35,744 nucleotides of DNA from Melioribacter roseus (GCA_020723165.1 DYJK01000028.1:1-35744), one strand, 5' to 3'; counted from the first letter of the stretch, positions 16,695 to 24,219 are shown. Numbers and translations are program-made. The notes: generated from the sequence alone by a model not told the origin.

Positions 16695-17099
16695 ATGCAA
16701 AACCTAAAATCAAAACCAGTAAAAAATCTCTGTAGATTGAAATTCCAGAACAAAAATGGTTGTATTGATTCAGAAGTAATAGAAAAAAAAGAAATTGAAT
16801 CAGTTCTTTCTTTTGATTTATCGAGTATTAGAGAACATATTGACAATATTGTAGAAATAAGTCCATTAAGACCGGGAGATGGTTGGAAGATTAACGATTG
16901 TACTCAAAGAGCAAAGTTCATTCTTCAGCTTTTCGAAGAGCATTTTTCTTTTGCTATGGACAAGGTGTTAAATGTAAGAGAAGATAGTGCTTACTTTAAT
17001 AATGCTATAAAAACACTTGATAGCATTATTGATCAAATAAACATTGCAAAAGAAGAATTACAAATACATTTGAGTTATATAGATTTTAAAGAAGATTAA
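16695..17099 (+). CDS. unknown element protein (134 aa)
   Basis: No family recognised. Basic N-terminus (about 1-25, KSKPVKNLCRLKFQNK), then a helical acidic part with heptad-like leucines/isoleucines (FNNAIKTLDSIIDQINIAKEELQIHLS, ~100-128). The central stretch ISPLRPGDGWKINDCTQRAK resembles nothing I can name. No signal peptide or membrane helix. ATG 16695 follows an excellent AAAGGAG ribosome site and directly follows the E2 hairpin, so expression may depend on read-through of that structure. Probably a cytosolic accessory protein of the element. Confidence 0.6.
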   Translation: MQNLKSKPVKNLCRLKFQNKNGCIDSEVIEKKEIESVLSFDLSSIREHIDNIVEISPLRPGDGWKINDCTQRAKFILQLFEEHFSFAMDKVLNVREDSAYFNNAIKTLDSIIDQINIAKEELQIHLSYIDFKED

Positions 17100-17120
17100 A
17101 GCACATAATTAATTTTACTA

Positions 17121-17154
17121 ACCCACAGCAGAATAGAAATATTTTGCTGTGGGT
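17121..17154. other. hairpin E4 between two element genes
   Basis: ACCCACAGCA (17121-17130) pairs perfectly with TGCTGTGGGT (17145-17154) around a 14-base loop. No T-run on either strand, so intrinsic termination is unlikely. It sits 20 bases before the ATG of the Nu1-like HTH gene and would hide or expose that ribosome site if formed in RNA, or act as an operator. Confidence 0.4.
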
Positions 17155-17174
17155 AATTATTAAAAGGTGATGAA

Positions 17175-17543
17175 ATGAAAAAATCAGAATTATGTACTAC
17201 CCTCGAATTATCAAAGTTGTTTGGAATAACCCGTAGCGATGTAATCAAATGTGTTGCCGAGGGAATGCCGATTATAAAAAGGAATCAGTATAATTTTGTA
17301 GAATGCTTTAATTGGTACGCTGATAAGAAAAATCTTTCGATACATCCGGAGAGAGTTTATAAAATTAATATGGATTTTGTTGGAAGGAAATTTTTGCAAA
17401 TTGAACATTCTAAAGGAATAAAAATTTCTAATCAGGATAGCAAAGGTAGATTAAAAACAGCGCCAGGAGCTTGGGCAAATTTATTGAAAGAAGTCAAGCC
17501 GTTGCTAGATGGATTACGTTCTAAAAATAAATCTGTTGGCTAA
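17175..17543 (+). CDS. small winged-helix protein related to Nu1-type terminase small subunits
   Basis: 122 aa. The first ~50 residues (TTLELSKLFGITRSDVIKCV then AEGMPIIKRNQYNFVECFNW) follow the same pattern as the N-terminus of the element's small terminase at 21797 (NTTELAKILGITRRYVNILA, then GLPKKGRGKYDTSKAVPWF): a MerR/Nu1-like winged helix that reads DNA, followed by the 'ydl..avrWy' segment. The C-terminal half is basic and unrelated. It could be an excisionase, a repressor, or a second DNA-recognition subunit that retargets packaging. ATG 17175, SD AAAGG upstream. Two Nu1-like proteins in one small element are unusual. Confidence 0.6.
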   Translation: MKKSELCTTLELSKLFGITRSDVIKCVAEGMPIIKRNQYNFVECFNWYADKKNLSIHPERVYKINMDFVGRKFLQIEHSKGIKISNQDSKGRLKTAPGAWANLLKEVKPLLDGLRSKNKSVG

Positions 17544-17573
17544 TATTGATGTTGTAAATATAAAGGTGGCAGA

Positions 17574-18236
17574 ATGAAATTAAATGAATTTGAATACCTT
17601 GAGGAATACTCTGATGAGAAATTACAACAAGAAATTGATTTTACCAGAATAAGATTATATGACATACTTAAGAACATACGACCTGATCTATCCCTAGAAC
17701 TATACAACTTGGTTTGGAACATTCCAGCTTTGAAAGATCAACTCTTGAATGTCCCGGATTTAGATTACAAAAAGAAAAGGAAAGAAGAATTAAAACTCGC
17801 TGAGAAGAGACAAATCGAACTACAAATGAAGATTGAAAATCTTGATGAAGAATATAGGATGTTAGAAAGAAAATATAATTTCATTAGTGAATTAAATAAC
17901 GATAGAATATTAGGTCATGATAAAGACAAAATAAAAAAAGAATTAAAGGATCACAGAGATAAAAACAGTACAACTGAGTTAAAACATATTAAGTGGACAA
18001 AAAATATTAATCAGTTAGCAGTAGAAATTCTTGAGAAATACATAGAGGATCCTTCGAGGTATAGTTTTAATATTAGGGAAGTGATACAAATTGAATTACT
18101 GAAGTATGATTTTTTTACAAATCCAAATTTCAAAAGATGGACAACATTCAATTGCGTTGAAAAGATGTATCGTAATATGAAAAAATGCGGAGATATTTGG
18201 ACGAAAGCACAACAATTACCGGAAAAGTTACTGTGA
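17574..18236 (+). CDS. unknown element protein with central coiled coil (220 aa)
   Basis: No family recognised. Acidic N-terminal helix (MKLNEFEYLEEYSDEKLQQE), then a long charged helical stretch at about 65-125 (KKKRKEELKLAEKRQIELQM, then ENLDEEYRMLERKY) predicted to be a coiled coil, then a more globular aromatic C-terminus (FFTNPNFKRWTTFNCVEKMY). No membrane segment or signal peptide. ATG 17574 has AAAGGTGG eight bases upstream. Position between the HTH gene and the replication genes suggests an early function. Its 3' end leads into the GGAGAA repeat region, and a 33-codon frame starting at GTG 18233 overlaps its stop. Confidence 0.6.
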   Translation: MKLNEFEYLEEYSDEKLQQEIDFTRIRLYDILKNIRPDLSLELYNLVWNIPALKDQLLNVPDLDYKKKRKEELKLAEKRQIELQMKIENLDEEYRMLERKYNFISELNNDRILGHDKDKIKKELKDHRDKNSTTELKHIKWTKNINQLAVEILEKYIEDPSRYSFNIREVIQIELLKYDFFTNPNFKRWTTFNCVEKMYRNMKKCGDIWTKAQQLPEKLL

Positions 18237-18259
18237 AGTGTGAAATATCTACGCATCTT

Positions 18260-18318
18260 GGAGAAAACAAAAGGAATTTTGGAGAAAGGTTAGGAGAATT
18301 ATGGAGAAACATGGAGAA
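18260..18318 (+). repeat. five direct GGAGAA repeats
   Basis: GGAGAA occurs at 18260, 18281, 18293, 18303 and 18313; the last three are spaced 10 bp, one helical turn. The repeats lie in a gap (18237-18454) between genes. They could bind a replication, regulatory or packaging protein. A short frame from GTG 18233 (33 codons) also crosses them and would encode repeated G-E pairs, so they could instead be coding. Confidence 0.4.
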
Positions 18319-18347
18319 TGAAATGATTTAGTAGATTAACGATTTTT

Positions 18348-18445
18348 GCCACATGTTAAAAGTGGCCAAACATAATGTAAAAATTTTTAATCGGAAGCCG
18401 TTAGAGGTCATTGCCACTGCCTTTAACGGCTTTCTTAATTTTTGG
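18348..18445 (+). promoter_or_regulatory. structured leader E3 with mutually exclusive pairings
   Basis: GCCAC (18348-18352) can pair with GTGGC (18362-18366); AAGCCGTTA (18395-18403) pairs with TAACGGCTT (18424-18432), followed by TCTTAATTTTT, as in an intrinsic terminator. The loop of this second hairpin holds another GCCAC (18413-18417) that could take the same GTGGC, forming a pseudoknot or alternative fold. The next gene starts at 18455, so this looks like an attenuator-type leader or transcription punctuation. Confidence 0.4.
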
Positions 18446-18454
18446 AGTACTGCT

Positions 18455-19021
18455 ATGCCACAACAAGAAGCAAACGAAATACTTGAGTTACTATCTGAGA
18501 TTAGTGTTAAAGCTGATGAGTTAAAAGAGAAACTCAACAGTTATAAACCTGATGATGAGTTCGATCAAATAATGGTTGATTGTTTGAAAACATATCTCAA
18601 CAGTAATTTGTATCTGCTGCTTGAGACATATTCATACTACCATGATCACGTTAATGGCAAATCCCAAACCATCCCTTATGCTGAGTTGATGAATGCCGCT
18701 AATGCACTATTAGAATTTACAGAGAGAATAAAGAACGAAAAGAAACAGCCGGCTACAACCGAAGAAGAGCAATTAGCATGGACAAGTTTAGAACAGAAGA
18801 AAATTAAATATTCTATTTCTGTTGGTGATTTAATTAGTCAATTAAAAGCTTTTTCTCCTGATGCAAAGACATGGTTTGGCGGTTTGGACTTTAAAAGATT
18901 AAAACTACGTGACCACAATCTGCTGGATTTTGAATTTGCTCAGAACGTGTCTATAGGTAAAAATCGCAAAATAGTTGTGAATGAATTACTTGATGAATCA
19001 GAGCTGTACCCGGAAGAATAA
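18455..19021 (+). CDS. unknown element protein (188 aa)
   Basis: I start at ATG 18455, preceded by TTTGGAG; the longer open frame from 18353 would translate through the E3 hairpins. The protein has no recognised family: an acidic helical N-terminus (EANEILELLSEISVKADELK), a Tyr-rich middle (NLYLLLETYSYYHDHVNG, ~52-69) and a C-terminal part with SDLISQLKAFSPDAKTWFGG-like sequence (actual GDLISQLKAFSPDAKTWFGG, ~131-150). No signal peptide or transmembrane helix. It is followed 44 bases later by the 85-aa gene and then the second recombinase, probably one transcript. Function unknown. Confidence 0.55.
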   Translation: MPQQEANEILELLSEISVKADELKEKLNSYKPDDEFDQIMVDCLKTYLNSNLYLLLETYSYYHDHVNGKSQTIPYAELMNAANALLEFTERIKNEKKQPATTEEEQLAWTSLEQKKIKYSISVGDLISQLKAFSPDAKTWFGGLDFKRLKLRDHNLLDFEFAQNVSIGKNRKIVVNELLDESELYPEE

Positions 19022-19065
19022 AGACATTAGTAATCTGTAACAAAATACTTTAGGAGATGGGTGTT

Positions 19066-19323
19066 ATGCTAGAATCATTAAAACAAGTTAACGAGAAAAT
19101 AAAAGGGATTATTACTCAGATTGATGCAGTACAAAATGAACTGAGCATTTTAAAAACGCCGAACCGTAATGAAAATGAATTAGCCCAGATATTAGTTAGA
19201 AGAGTAAGCGCTGCCGGTGTAGAATTGATAGTTGCAAATGATATTATTTATGAAGCGGAGGAATGCATCGATGAGATAGAACTCCAAAATTTTATTAATG
19301 AATACTCCGGCGATGCAGCTTAA
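19066..19323 (+). CDS. small helical element protein (85 aa)
   Basis: ATG 19066 is chosen because AGGAG (19052-19056) lies at proper spacing; the in-frame ATG at 19057 would sit directly on that site. The product is a helical, coiled-coil-like protein (LKQVNEKIKGIITQIDAVQN at the start) ending in an acidic tail. No family recognised. Its stop TAA overlaps the next ATG by one base (TAATG), so it is translationally coupled to the second recombinase and may assist it, for example as a directionality or accessory factor. That role is inference from coupling only. Confidence 0.55.
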   Translation: MLESLKQVNEKIKGIITQIDAVQNELSILKTPNRNENELAQILVRRVSAAGVELIVANDIIYEAEECIDEIELQNFINEYSGDAA

Positions 19324-20378
19324 TGAATGATCCTTCCCAAATATTGTTAAGCAGTAATAATTCTGAGATTGAGAGCTCATTAAACCCTCAGCAAGTACAA
19401 ATGATTTCCAATATAGTTTCGCAGACTGTATATTCTTTACTGTCCAACAAAAGCATTCTTACTAATCTTATTCAATCGAACACCGGTAATAAACCATTAG
19501 GCGAGGCATTCAATGAATATGAGAACTATCTTAAAGGTACTGGTTACTCCGATCAGTACCAACGCTCTGTAAAAGCTACATTAAATAAAACAGTAAAATT
19601 CTTTAATGAAAACACTCCTCTAAAAAATATTTATGTAAGACAAATCGAGGAGTTTATAATACAATTAATGAAAAGTATGCCTAGAGGTTATAGAGTTCAC
19701 TTTAGAAATTTAAAAGCGTGTTTCTCAAAGCTGGTAGCATGGGGTCACATAAACAACAGCCCCTTCACAAAAATAAAATTACCAAAGATGCAGAAACAAG
19801 AAAATGTTTATGTAACACGCGATGAATTGAACACGATAATTTCTAAAACCACACACCCGGTAATGAAAGAAATGTTCTTGTTTGCGTTTCTAACAGCTTT
19901 ACGCCTTTCTGAAATTACTAACCTGAAGTGGAATGAAGTAAAATTAGCTGAGGGTATTATAACAATTGGAAGTGCTGAATTTATAACCAAGACTAGAAAG
20001 ATCCGGCAGATCCCCTTGGTTGATGAACTGATAATAATGTTAAGGAACAAATCCAAAATAATGAATATTGATGGTTATATTTTTTGTAAGGCTGATGGCA
20101 AAAAGTATACTGATGACTTTGTTAGTAAATCATTTAAACGAGCATTAAGAAAAACAAATCTTGATCAACATACCCATTTCCATTCTCTCAGGCACTCGGG
20201 GATAAGCTTTATGTTAAACAACGGTGTGCCGGTAAACGTAGTAAAAGAGATCGCCGGACATTCTTCAATAGCAGTAACAAATATTTACACACACACCAAT
20301 CTTGATGAGTTAAAGAATGCAGTAAAATTATTGAACAATAAAAATAATTTTAAAAAAGCTGAGAGTAACAATGGCTAA
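19323..20378 (+). CDS. second tyrosine recombinase, internal to the element
   Basis: Complete catalytic residues: Arg194 (TALRLSE), Lys223, His287 and Arg290 (FHSLRHSG), His313 (IAGHSS) and Tyr322 (TNIYTH). It aligns end to end with the integrase at 14778 in its core-binding and catalytic domains (YQRSVKATLNKT versus YKRSVKASFDEL), but the first ~58 residues are different and rich in Ser/Asn/Gln. No second pair of attachment sites is obvious. Roles to consider: resolving multimers of the replicating element, an inversion system, or a leftover of a second integrated element. It overlaps the replication gene by 8 bp, tying it to replication. Confidence 0.88.
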   Translation: MNDPSQILLSSNNSEIESSLNPQQVQMISNIVSQTVYSLLSNKSILTNLIQSNTGNKPLGEAFNEYENYLKGTGYSDQYQRSVKATLNKTVKFFNENTPLKNIYVRQIEEFIIQLMKSMPRGYRVHFRNLKACFSKLVAWGHINNSPFTKIKLPKMQKQENVYVTRDELNTIISKTTHPVMKEMFLFAFLTALRLSEITNLKWNEVKLAEGIITIGSAEFITKTRKIRQIPLVDELIIMLRNKSKIMNIDGYIFCKADGKKYTDDFVSKSFKRALRKTNLDQHTHFHSLRHSGISFMLNNGVPVNVVKEIAGHSSIAVTNIYTHTNLDELKNAVKLLNNKNNFKKAESNNG

Positions 20379-21099
20379 TGTTGAATGGCTCAAAATATAT
20401 GTAGATTTATTCGATAATAGGAAATTCAGATTGTTGGAAATAGAGAACCCAAAAGACGGAGATCTGTGTATTGCGATCTTTTTCAAATTACTTGTTATGG
20501 CTGCACGAATGAACGGGTTTGTATGCTTTAATGAAGACAAATCATATACAAAACAACAGCTATCTAATTTACTCAACCGAAATCAAAAACAAGTTGAAAG
20601 AGCTTTAAAGTTGTTAAAACAGTATACACTAATTGATGATATTGGCAAAAAGAACTTTATTAAAATTCATGGATGGGACAAATATCAAAATAGTGAAGCG
20701 ATAGGAGAGATAAATAGAATTGGACGAGCTGCATACATGAGAGAATACCGGAAAAAGAGAAAAGAGGGACAGCAAACAAAGGAAACTGGAGATAATTCAA
20801 CCGATAGTGATGTTACAAGTAATGTTACGCGTGATATTACGAGTAATGTTACGGATGATGAGAGTAACAATACAGATAAGAATAGAACAGAGAAAAAAGA
20901 AAATAGTAGAAGAAGAAGTAAAGAAGACGAAATAAGAAAGGCGGTCCTTAAGAAGAAAAAATCTCTCGATACTATAAAAGATAAAATTTCTATCAATGAT
21001 TACAACTATCTAAAAAATCTTCTTGATAAGAAAAAACTTGATGAATTTAACGCTGAATACATGAAGCTCATTCAAGAAATCGAATCAATAGATAAATAG
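20371..21099 (+). CDS. phage replisome organiser / replication initiator
   Basis: The N-terminus VEWLKIYVDLFDNRKFRLLE, then NPKDGDLCIAIFFKLLVMAA and YTKQQLSNLLNRNQKQVERA, matches the phage replisome-organiser N-terminal domain (winged helix that binds the origin and recruits host helicase). Residues ~125-170 are basic then polar, with a tetrapeptide repeat VTSN-VTRD-ITSN-VTDD encoded by the iterons, and the C-terminus is charged and helical. Length 242 aa. ATG 20371 overlaps the recombinase end. This gene would let the element replicate after excision. The layout, origin inside the initiator gene, is that of lambdoid phages (gene O). Confidence 0.8.
   Translation: MANVEWLKIYVDLFDNRKFRLLEIENPKDGDLCIAIFFKLLVMAARMNGFVCFNEDKSYTKQQLSNLLNRNQKQVERALKLLKQYTLIDDIGKKNFIKIHGWDKYQNSEAIGEINRIGRAAYMREYRKKRKEGQQTKETGDNSTDSDVTSNVTRDITSNVTDDESNNTDKNRTEKKENSRRRSKEDEIRKAVLKKKKSLDTIKDKISINDYNYLKNLLDKKKLDEFNAEYMKLIQEIESIDK
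20811..20858 (+). repeat. four 12-bp iterons inside the replication gene, candidate origin
   Basis: Tandem units start at 20811, 20823, 20835 and 20847: TGTTACAAGTAA, TGTTACGCGTGA, TATTACGAGTAA, TGTTACGGATGA; consensus TGTTACRMGTRA. An inverted GTAAC follows at 20864-20868. Exact 12-bp period is also four codons, so the protein shows a matching repeat. Downstream sequence (20870-20960) is A- and purine-rich, as in a lambda-type origin beside iterons. Confidence 0.6.
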
Positions 21100-21120
21100 A
21101 AATTAGATTGTGGTGATAAG

Positions 21121-21672
21121 TTGATCGGTATAAAACATAATATTAATGAAGCAGTAAAAGCATTTAAGAATATGCAGCAGAGTGTAGTTAAAGCTGAATT
21201 ATCTGCTAATAAAAAGGTTGCAAAGCAAGTAGTTACTGAGATTGTTAAGAATGCACGCGAGAGGTATTCTATAAAAGCTTCTGACTTGAAAGATTCAATT
21301 GATGTTAAACACGGAACCGGTAAGAAAGTTACTGCACGGATAGTTATTTCAAACAGAAGAATTCCTCTAATCAAATTTAATGCTAAACCTACAGCAACCG
21401 GTGTGAGTGTAATGGTATTACGAAGTAGAAGAAAAATTATAAAGGGCTCATTTATCCCGGTCCTAAAAAGCGGTCATGTAAATGTATTTGTTAGAAAACG
21501 TGTAGGTAGTATACGTGTACATCGTTTACCGATAAAACAGCTTTATGGTTTATCGGCTGCTAAGATGTTAGTTAATGAAAGAACAATGCAGATTGCTGCA
21601 AATAAAGTATTCGAAAAATTTGACGAGATATATGCACATGAACTTGAATATTATCTTAATAAGAAACCTTAG
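21121..21672 (+). CDS. prophage minor tail protein Z-like protein
   Basis: Resembles the lambda gpZ / minor tail protein Z family, which acts late in tail assembly near the head-proximal end. Telling segments are RSRRKIIKGSFIPVLKSGHV (~101-120), NVFVRKRVGS, and LPIKQLYGLSAAKML (~138-152; the family usually has LPIxxLxGPS). The N-terminal ~60 residues are helical and basic. Length 183 aa is close to the family's. TTG 21121 is used, with GGTGATAAG upstream; ATG 21172 is an alternative that drops 17 residues. Unusually it precedes the terminase genes, whereas in siphophages it follows head genes. It suggests the element affects tails as well as packaging. Confidence 0.75.
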   Translation: MIGIKHNINEAVKAFKNMQQSVVKAELSANKKVAKQVVTEIVKNARERYSIKASDLKDSIDVKHGTGKKVTARIVISNRRIPLIKFNAKPTATGVSVMVLRSRRKIIKGSFIPVLKSGHVNVFVRKRVGSIRVHRLPIKQLYGLSAAKMLVNERTMQIAANKVFEKFDEIYAHELEYYLNKKP

Positions 21673-21676
21673 CATA

Positions 21677-21796
21677 ATGGATTTTGGGTCCTTTCTCGAT
21701 CTTTTTCTTGAACGGCTGGCTCCGACGCCTCGAATTTGTATTCTGGGTGATAAGCTAGAAGATGATTTCCCGTTCCCATTTTTAGGTATAAATTGA
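21677..21796 (+). other. 39-codon frame or packaging-site region before the small terminase
   Basis: ATG 21677 to TGA 21796, whose stop is immediately followed by the ATG of the terminase gene. The predicted peptide (MDFGSFLDLFLERLAPTPRI ... DDFPFPFLGIN) resembles nothing known. The stretch 21700-21740 is much richer in G+C than its surroundings. In lambda the cos site lies just upstream of the small terminase gene, so this block could be the element's packaging site instead of, or as well as, a peptide. Evidence is positional only. Confidence 0.3.
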
Positions 21797-22363
21797 ATGG
21801 ATGTAAATACTACAGAGCTAGCAAAAATACTGGGAATTACAAGGCGATATGTAAATATACTTGCTGATAAAGAAGGTTTACCAAAAAAGGGACGTGGGAA
21901 ATACGATACATCTAAAGCAGTACCCTGGTTCATTGAATTTGTTAAAGCTGAAATAGAAAAGAAGTACAAGAAAAAACTTGAGAAAGTTAGTAGTGCGGAT
22001 CCACAGACAAGGCTTAATAATTACAGAGCTGATGAAGCATTATTAAATTTATTGGAAAGACAAAGAAAACTTATACCAGTTGATGAACAACTTCAAGTAT
22101 GGAAAAATGAGACGCTTTCGATCAAAAGGGAATTATATGGGATCCCCAATAAAATATCTCATAAATGTTTAACAGCACAATCGAAAAACGAAATAAATGA
22201 AATTTTAACTCATGCTATCAATAATGCATTAGAAAAATATGCAAATGGAACAATCGACATACCCCCAGCCAATACCTGGGACAATAATTTACCAGACACT
22301 TTACAGAATGGTAACAGACCTGAGAACATATCTCAGACCGAAGCCAAGAATAAGCGTAAGTGA
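21797..22363 (+). CDS. terminase small subunit, Nu1-like
   Basis: DNA-recognition subunit of a cos-type packaging motor. The N-terminal winged helix NTTELAKILGITRRYVNILA ... GLPKKGRGKYDTSKAVPWF (4-47) is typical of lambda Nu1 and related proteins. The following LNNYRADEALLNLLERQRKLIPVDE (~73-97) matches the 'R..a..AeL.e..rrg.lv' linker of the family, and the rest is helical (large-subunit binding). Length 188 aa is normal. ATG 21797. The large-subunit gene begins inside its 3' end, the usual arrangement. A second Nu1-like winged helix is found at 17175. Confidence 0.85.
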   Translation: MDVNTTELAKILGITRRYVNILADKEGLPKKGRGKYDTSKAVPWFIEFVKAEIEKKYKKKLEKVSSADPQTRLNNYRADEALLNLLERQRKLIPVDEQLQVWKNETLSIKRELYGIPNKISHKCLTAQSKNEINEILTHAINNALEKYANGTIDIPPANTWDNNLPDTLQNGNRPENISQTEAKNKRK

Positions 22364-24197
22364 ATGGGTTGAAAAATACCGGTATTTATCGCCTGAAGAT
22401 TGTGAGAACCCCGGGCAGTGGAGTTTTCAAGGTTTTGAATATCTAAGAGGATTTATGGATGTTTTTAATGATCCAACGGTGAAGATGATTACAGCAATAA
22501 AATCAGCGCAGACTGCTTTTACTCAAGCGGCATTGAATATGATTGGGTATATAATCGACATACAGCCAGGACCTATTCTTATTGCTTATCCAACTGAGGG
22601 AAGTGTAAAAAAATTCTCGAAAAGGAAATTAAATCCCATGCTGAGGGATACATCAGTTTTAAGTGGAAAGGTTTCTGAACCTCGTAAACGTGATGGTGAT
22701 AATGCAATTTTGGAAAAATCTTTTCCCGGCGGATTTATATCAATGATTGGTACTAATTCACCTAATGCCCTCAGCTCACAGAGTGTACAATACTTATTCA
22801 TTGATGAATTAGACAGAATTCCTTTTGAAGCTGGATTTGAGGGTGATACTATAAAGGTATTACAGAAAAGACAACAAGGATTTTCAAATTATAAGTGTGT
22901 GGTAATATCAACTCCAACAATAAAGGGAATAAGCAGAATTGAAGATTCATTTGAAAAATCTGATCAACGATTTTATTTCGTTCCTTGTCCGCATTGTAGT
23001 CATTTTCAAACACTAAGATTTGAAAACTTGAAAGGTTGGAGGATTGATAAAGGATTGTACGATTTAGAAAACACATATTATGAATGTGAGAATGAACAAT
23101 GTAAAGCTGAGTTGAGAGAAAGAGATAAATTTTACATGGTAGAAAATGGAGAATGGAGAGCACAAAAACCGGAAATAAAAGATCATGCCGGGTTTTTCAT
23201 TAATGAGTTATATTCTCCTCTTTCTACTTGGGCAAATATTGTTAAGCAGTTTATAGACGCAAAAAATAATCAGCTAAAATTAAGAAGCTTCAAAAATCTT
23301 GTATTAGGTGAAGTATGGGAAGATATGACAACAAAGGATATGGATTCAAATGAACTAATGAAAAGATGTGAGCATTATGGACCTGAATTACCTAATAGCA
23401 TAGCAATTTTAACTGCCGGTGTTGATGTCCACGATGATCGTTTAGAAATAATTGTAAAGGGATGGGGATTGTTTGAAGAGAGTTGGTTAATTGATTATAA
23501 AATATTACGTGGTGATCCATCAACAAATAAATTATGGATTGATTTAGACCAGACGCTTTCGAAAGCGTATCCTCACACCTTTGGAGCCTCACTTCTTATA
23601 TCTGCTGTTTGTATCGATGCAATGGGCCATTTCACACAGCAAGTTTATAATTATACAAAACATGATGCTCGTAAGAAAAGAAGGATATATGCTATTTACG
23701 GAAAGAGTGGTGATAATCTTCCTATTATAAATTTTCATCCATCACAAACAAGAAAGGGAAATTCTTTTGCTGTGGGTGTTGATACTGCTAAAGAATTAAT
23801 CTATTCAAGATTATCAATTACTGAGTTTGGCCCGGGTTATATGCACTTTCCGTATGAAGTTTCAATTGATCGGCAAACCAAGAAAGGATTTGTGATAGAT
23901 AAAGAGTATTTCGAACAGTTAACATCTGAAAAACTAATTACGTTATATGATAAGGGAATTCCAAAAAGAATTTGGAAAAAGTTAAGAGCCAGGAATGAAG
24001 CTCTTGATCTTGAAGTGTATGCAACTGCGGCATATTACACACTGCAACTTGATGAACATAGAATATCAAAAATTTTGGAAGATATTAAATACAAATCAGA
24101 ATTATTGAAGAATCCGCCGGATAAAAAGGAAAATGAACAAAAACCGATAAGTGTTTATAAAAATAATTGGGTTAACAGCTGGCGTGATGGATTTTAA
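22239..24197 (+). CDS. terminase large subunit, GpA family
   Basis: ATP-driven DNA translocase with nuclease that cuts concatemers. SVSEWVEKYRYLSPED (39-54) and the following region match lambda gpA. The Walker A-like IKSAQTAFTQ has Lys88, Walker B reads YLFIDELD with Asp189-Glu190, and the coupling motif is VVISTPT (221-227). A zinc-finger-like set is C250PHC253 ... C283-x4-C288. The nuclease acids are Asp396 (TAGVDVHDD) and Asp460 (AVCIDAMG) with a later DLEVYATAA. So it appears fully active. ATG 22239 aligns best with lambda gpA's N-terminus; 22245 and 22308 are alternatives. It overlaps the small subunit by 125 bp in another frame. No portal gene follows, which is exceptional. Confidence 0.92.
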   Translation: MQMEQSTYPQPIPGTIIYQTLYRMVTDLRTYLRPKPRISVSEWVEKYRYLSPEDCENPGQWSFQGFEYLRGFMDVFNDPTVKMITAIKSAQTAFTQAALNMIGYIIDIQPGPILIAYPTEGSVKKFSKRKLNPMLRDTSVLSGKVSEPRKRDGDNAILEKSFPGGFISMIGTNSPNALSSQSVQYLFIDELDRIPFEAGFEGDTIKVLQKRQQGFSNYKCVVISTPTIKGISRIEDSFEKSDQRFYFVPCPHCSHFQTLRFENLKGWRIDKGLYDLENTYYECENEQCKAELRERDKFYMVENGEWRAQKPEIKDHAGFFINELYSPLSTWANIVKQFIDAKNNQLKLRSFKNLVLGEVWEDMTTKDMDSNELMKRCEHYGPELPNSIAILTAGVDVHDDRLEIIVKGWGLFEESWLIDYKILRGDPSTNKLWIDLDQTLSKAYPHTFGASLLISAVCIDAMGHFTQQVYNYTKHDARKKRRIYAIYGKSGDNLPIINFHPSQTRKGNSFAVGVDTAKELIYSRLSITEFGPGYMHFPYEVSIDRQTKKGFVIDKEYFEQLTSEKLITLYDKGIPKRIWKKLRARNEALDLEVYATAAYYTLQLDEHRISKILEDIKYKSELLKNPPDKKENEQKPISVYKNNWVNSWRDGF

Positions 24198-24219
24198 TTA
24201 AACTAAAAAGGTAGTGAAG

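Noticed and set aside
18353-18454. Longer N-terminus for the 188-aa gene from 18353
   Set aside because: It would translate through two strong hairpins; GGAG before ATG 18455 gives a better start.
21575-21676. Longer form of the 39-codon frame starting inside the tail protein gene
   Set aside because: It overlaps a well supported gene in another frame; only the part after 21677 is worth keeping.
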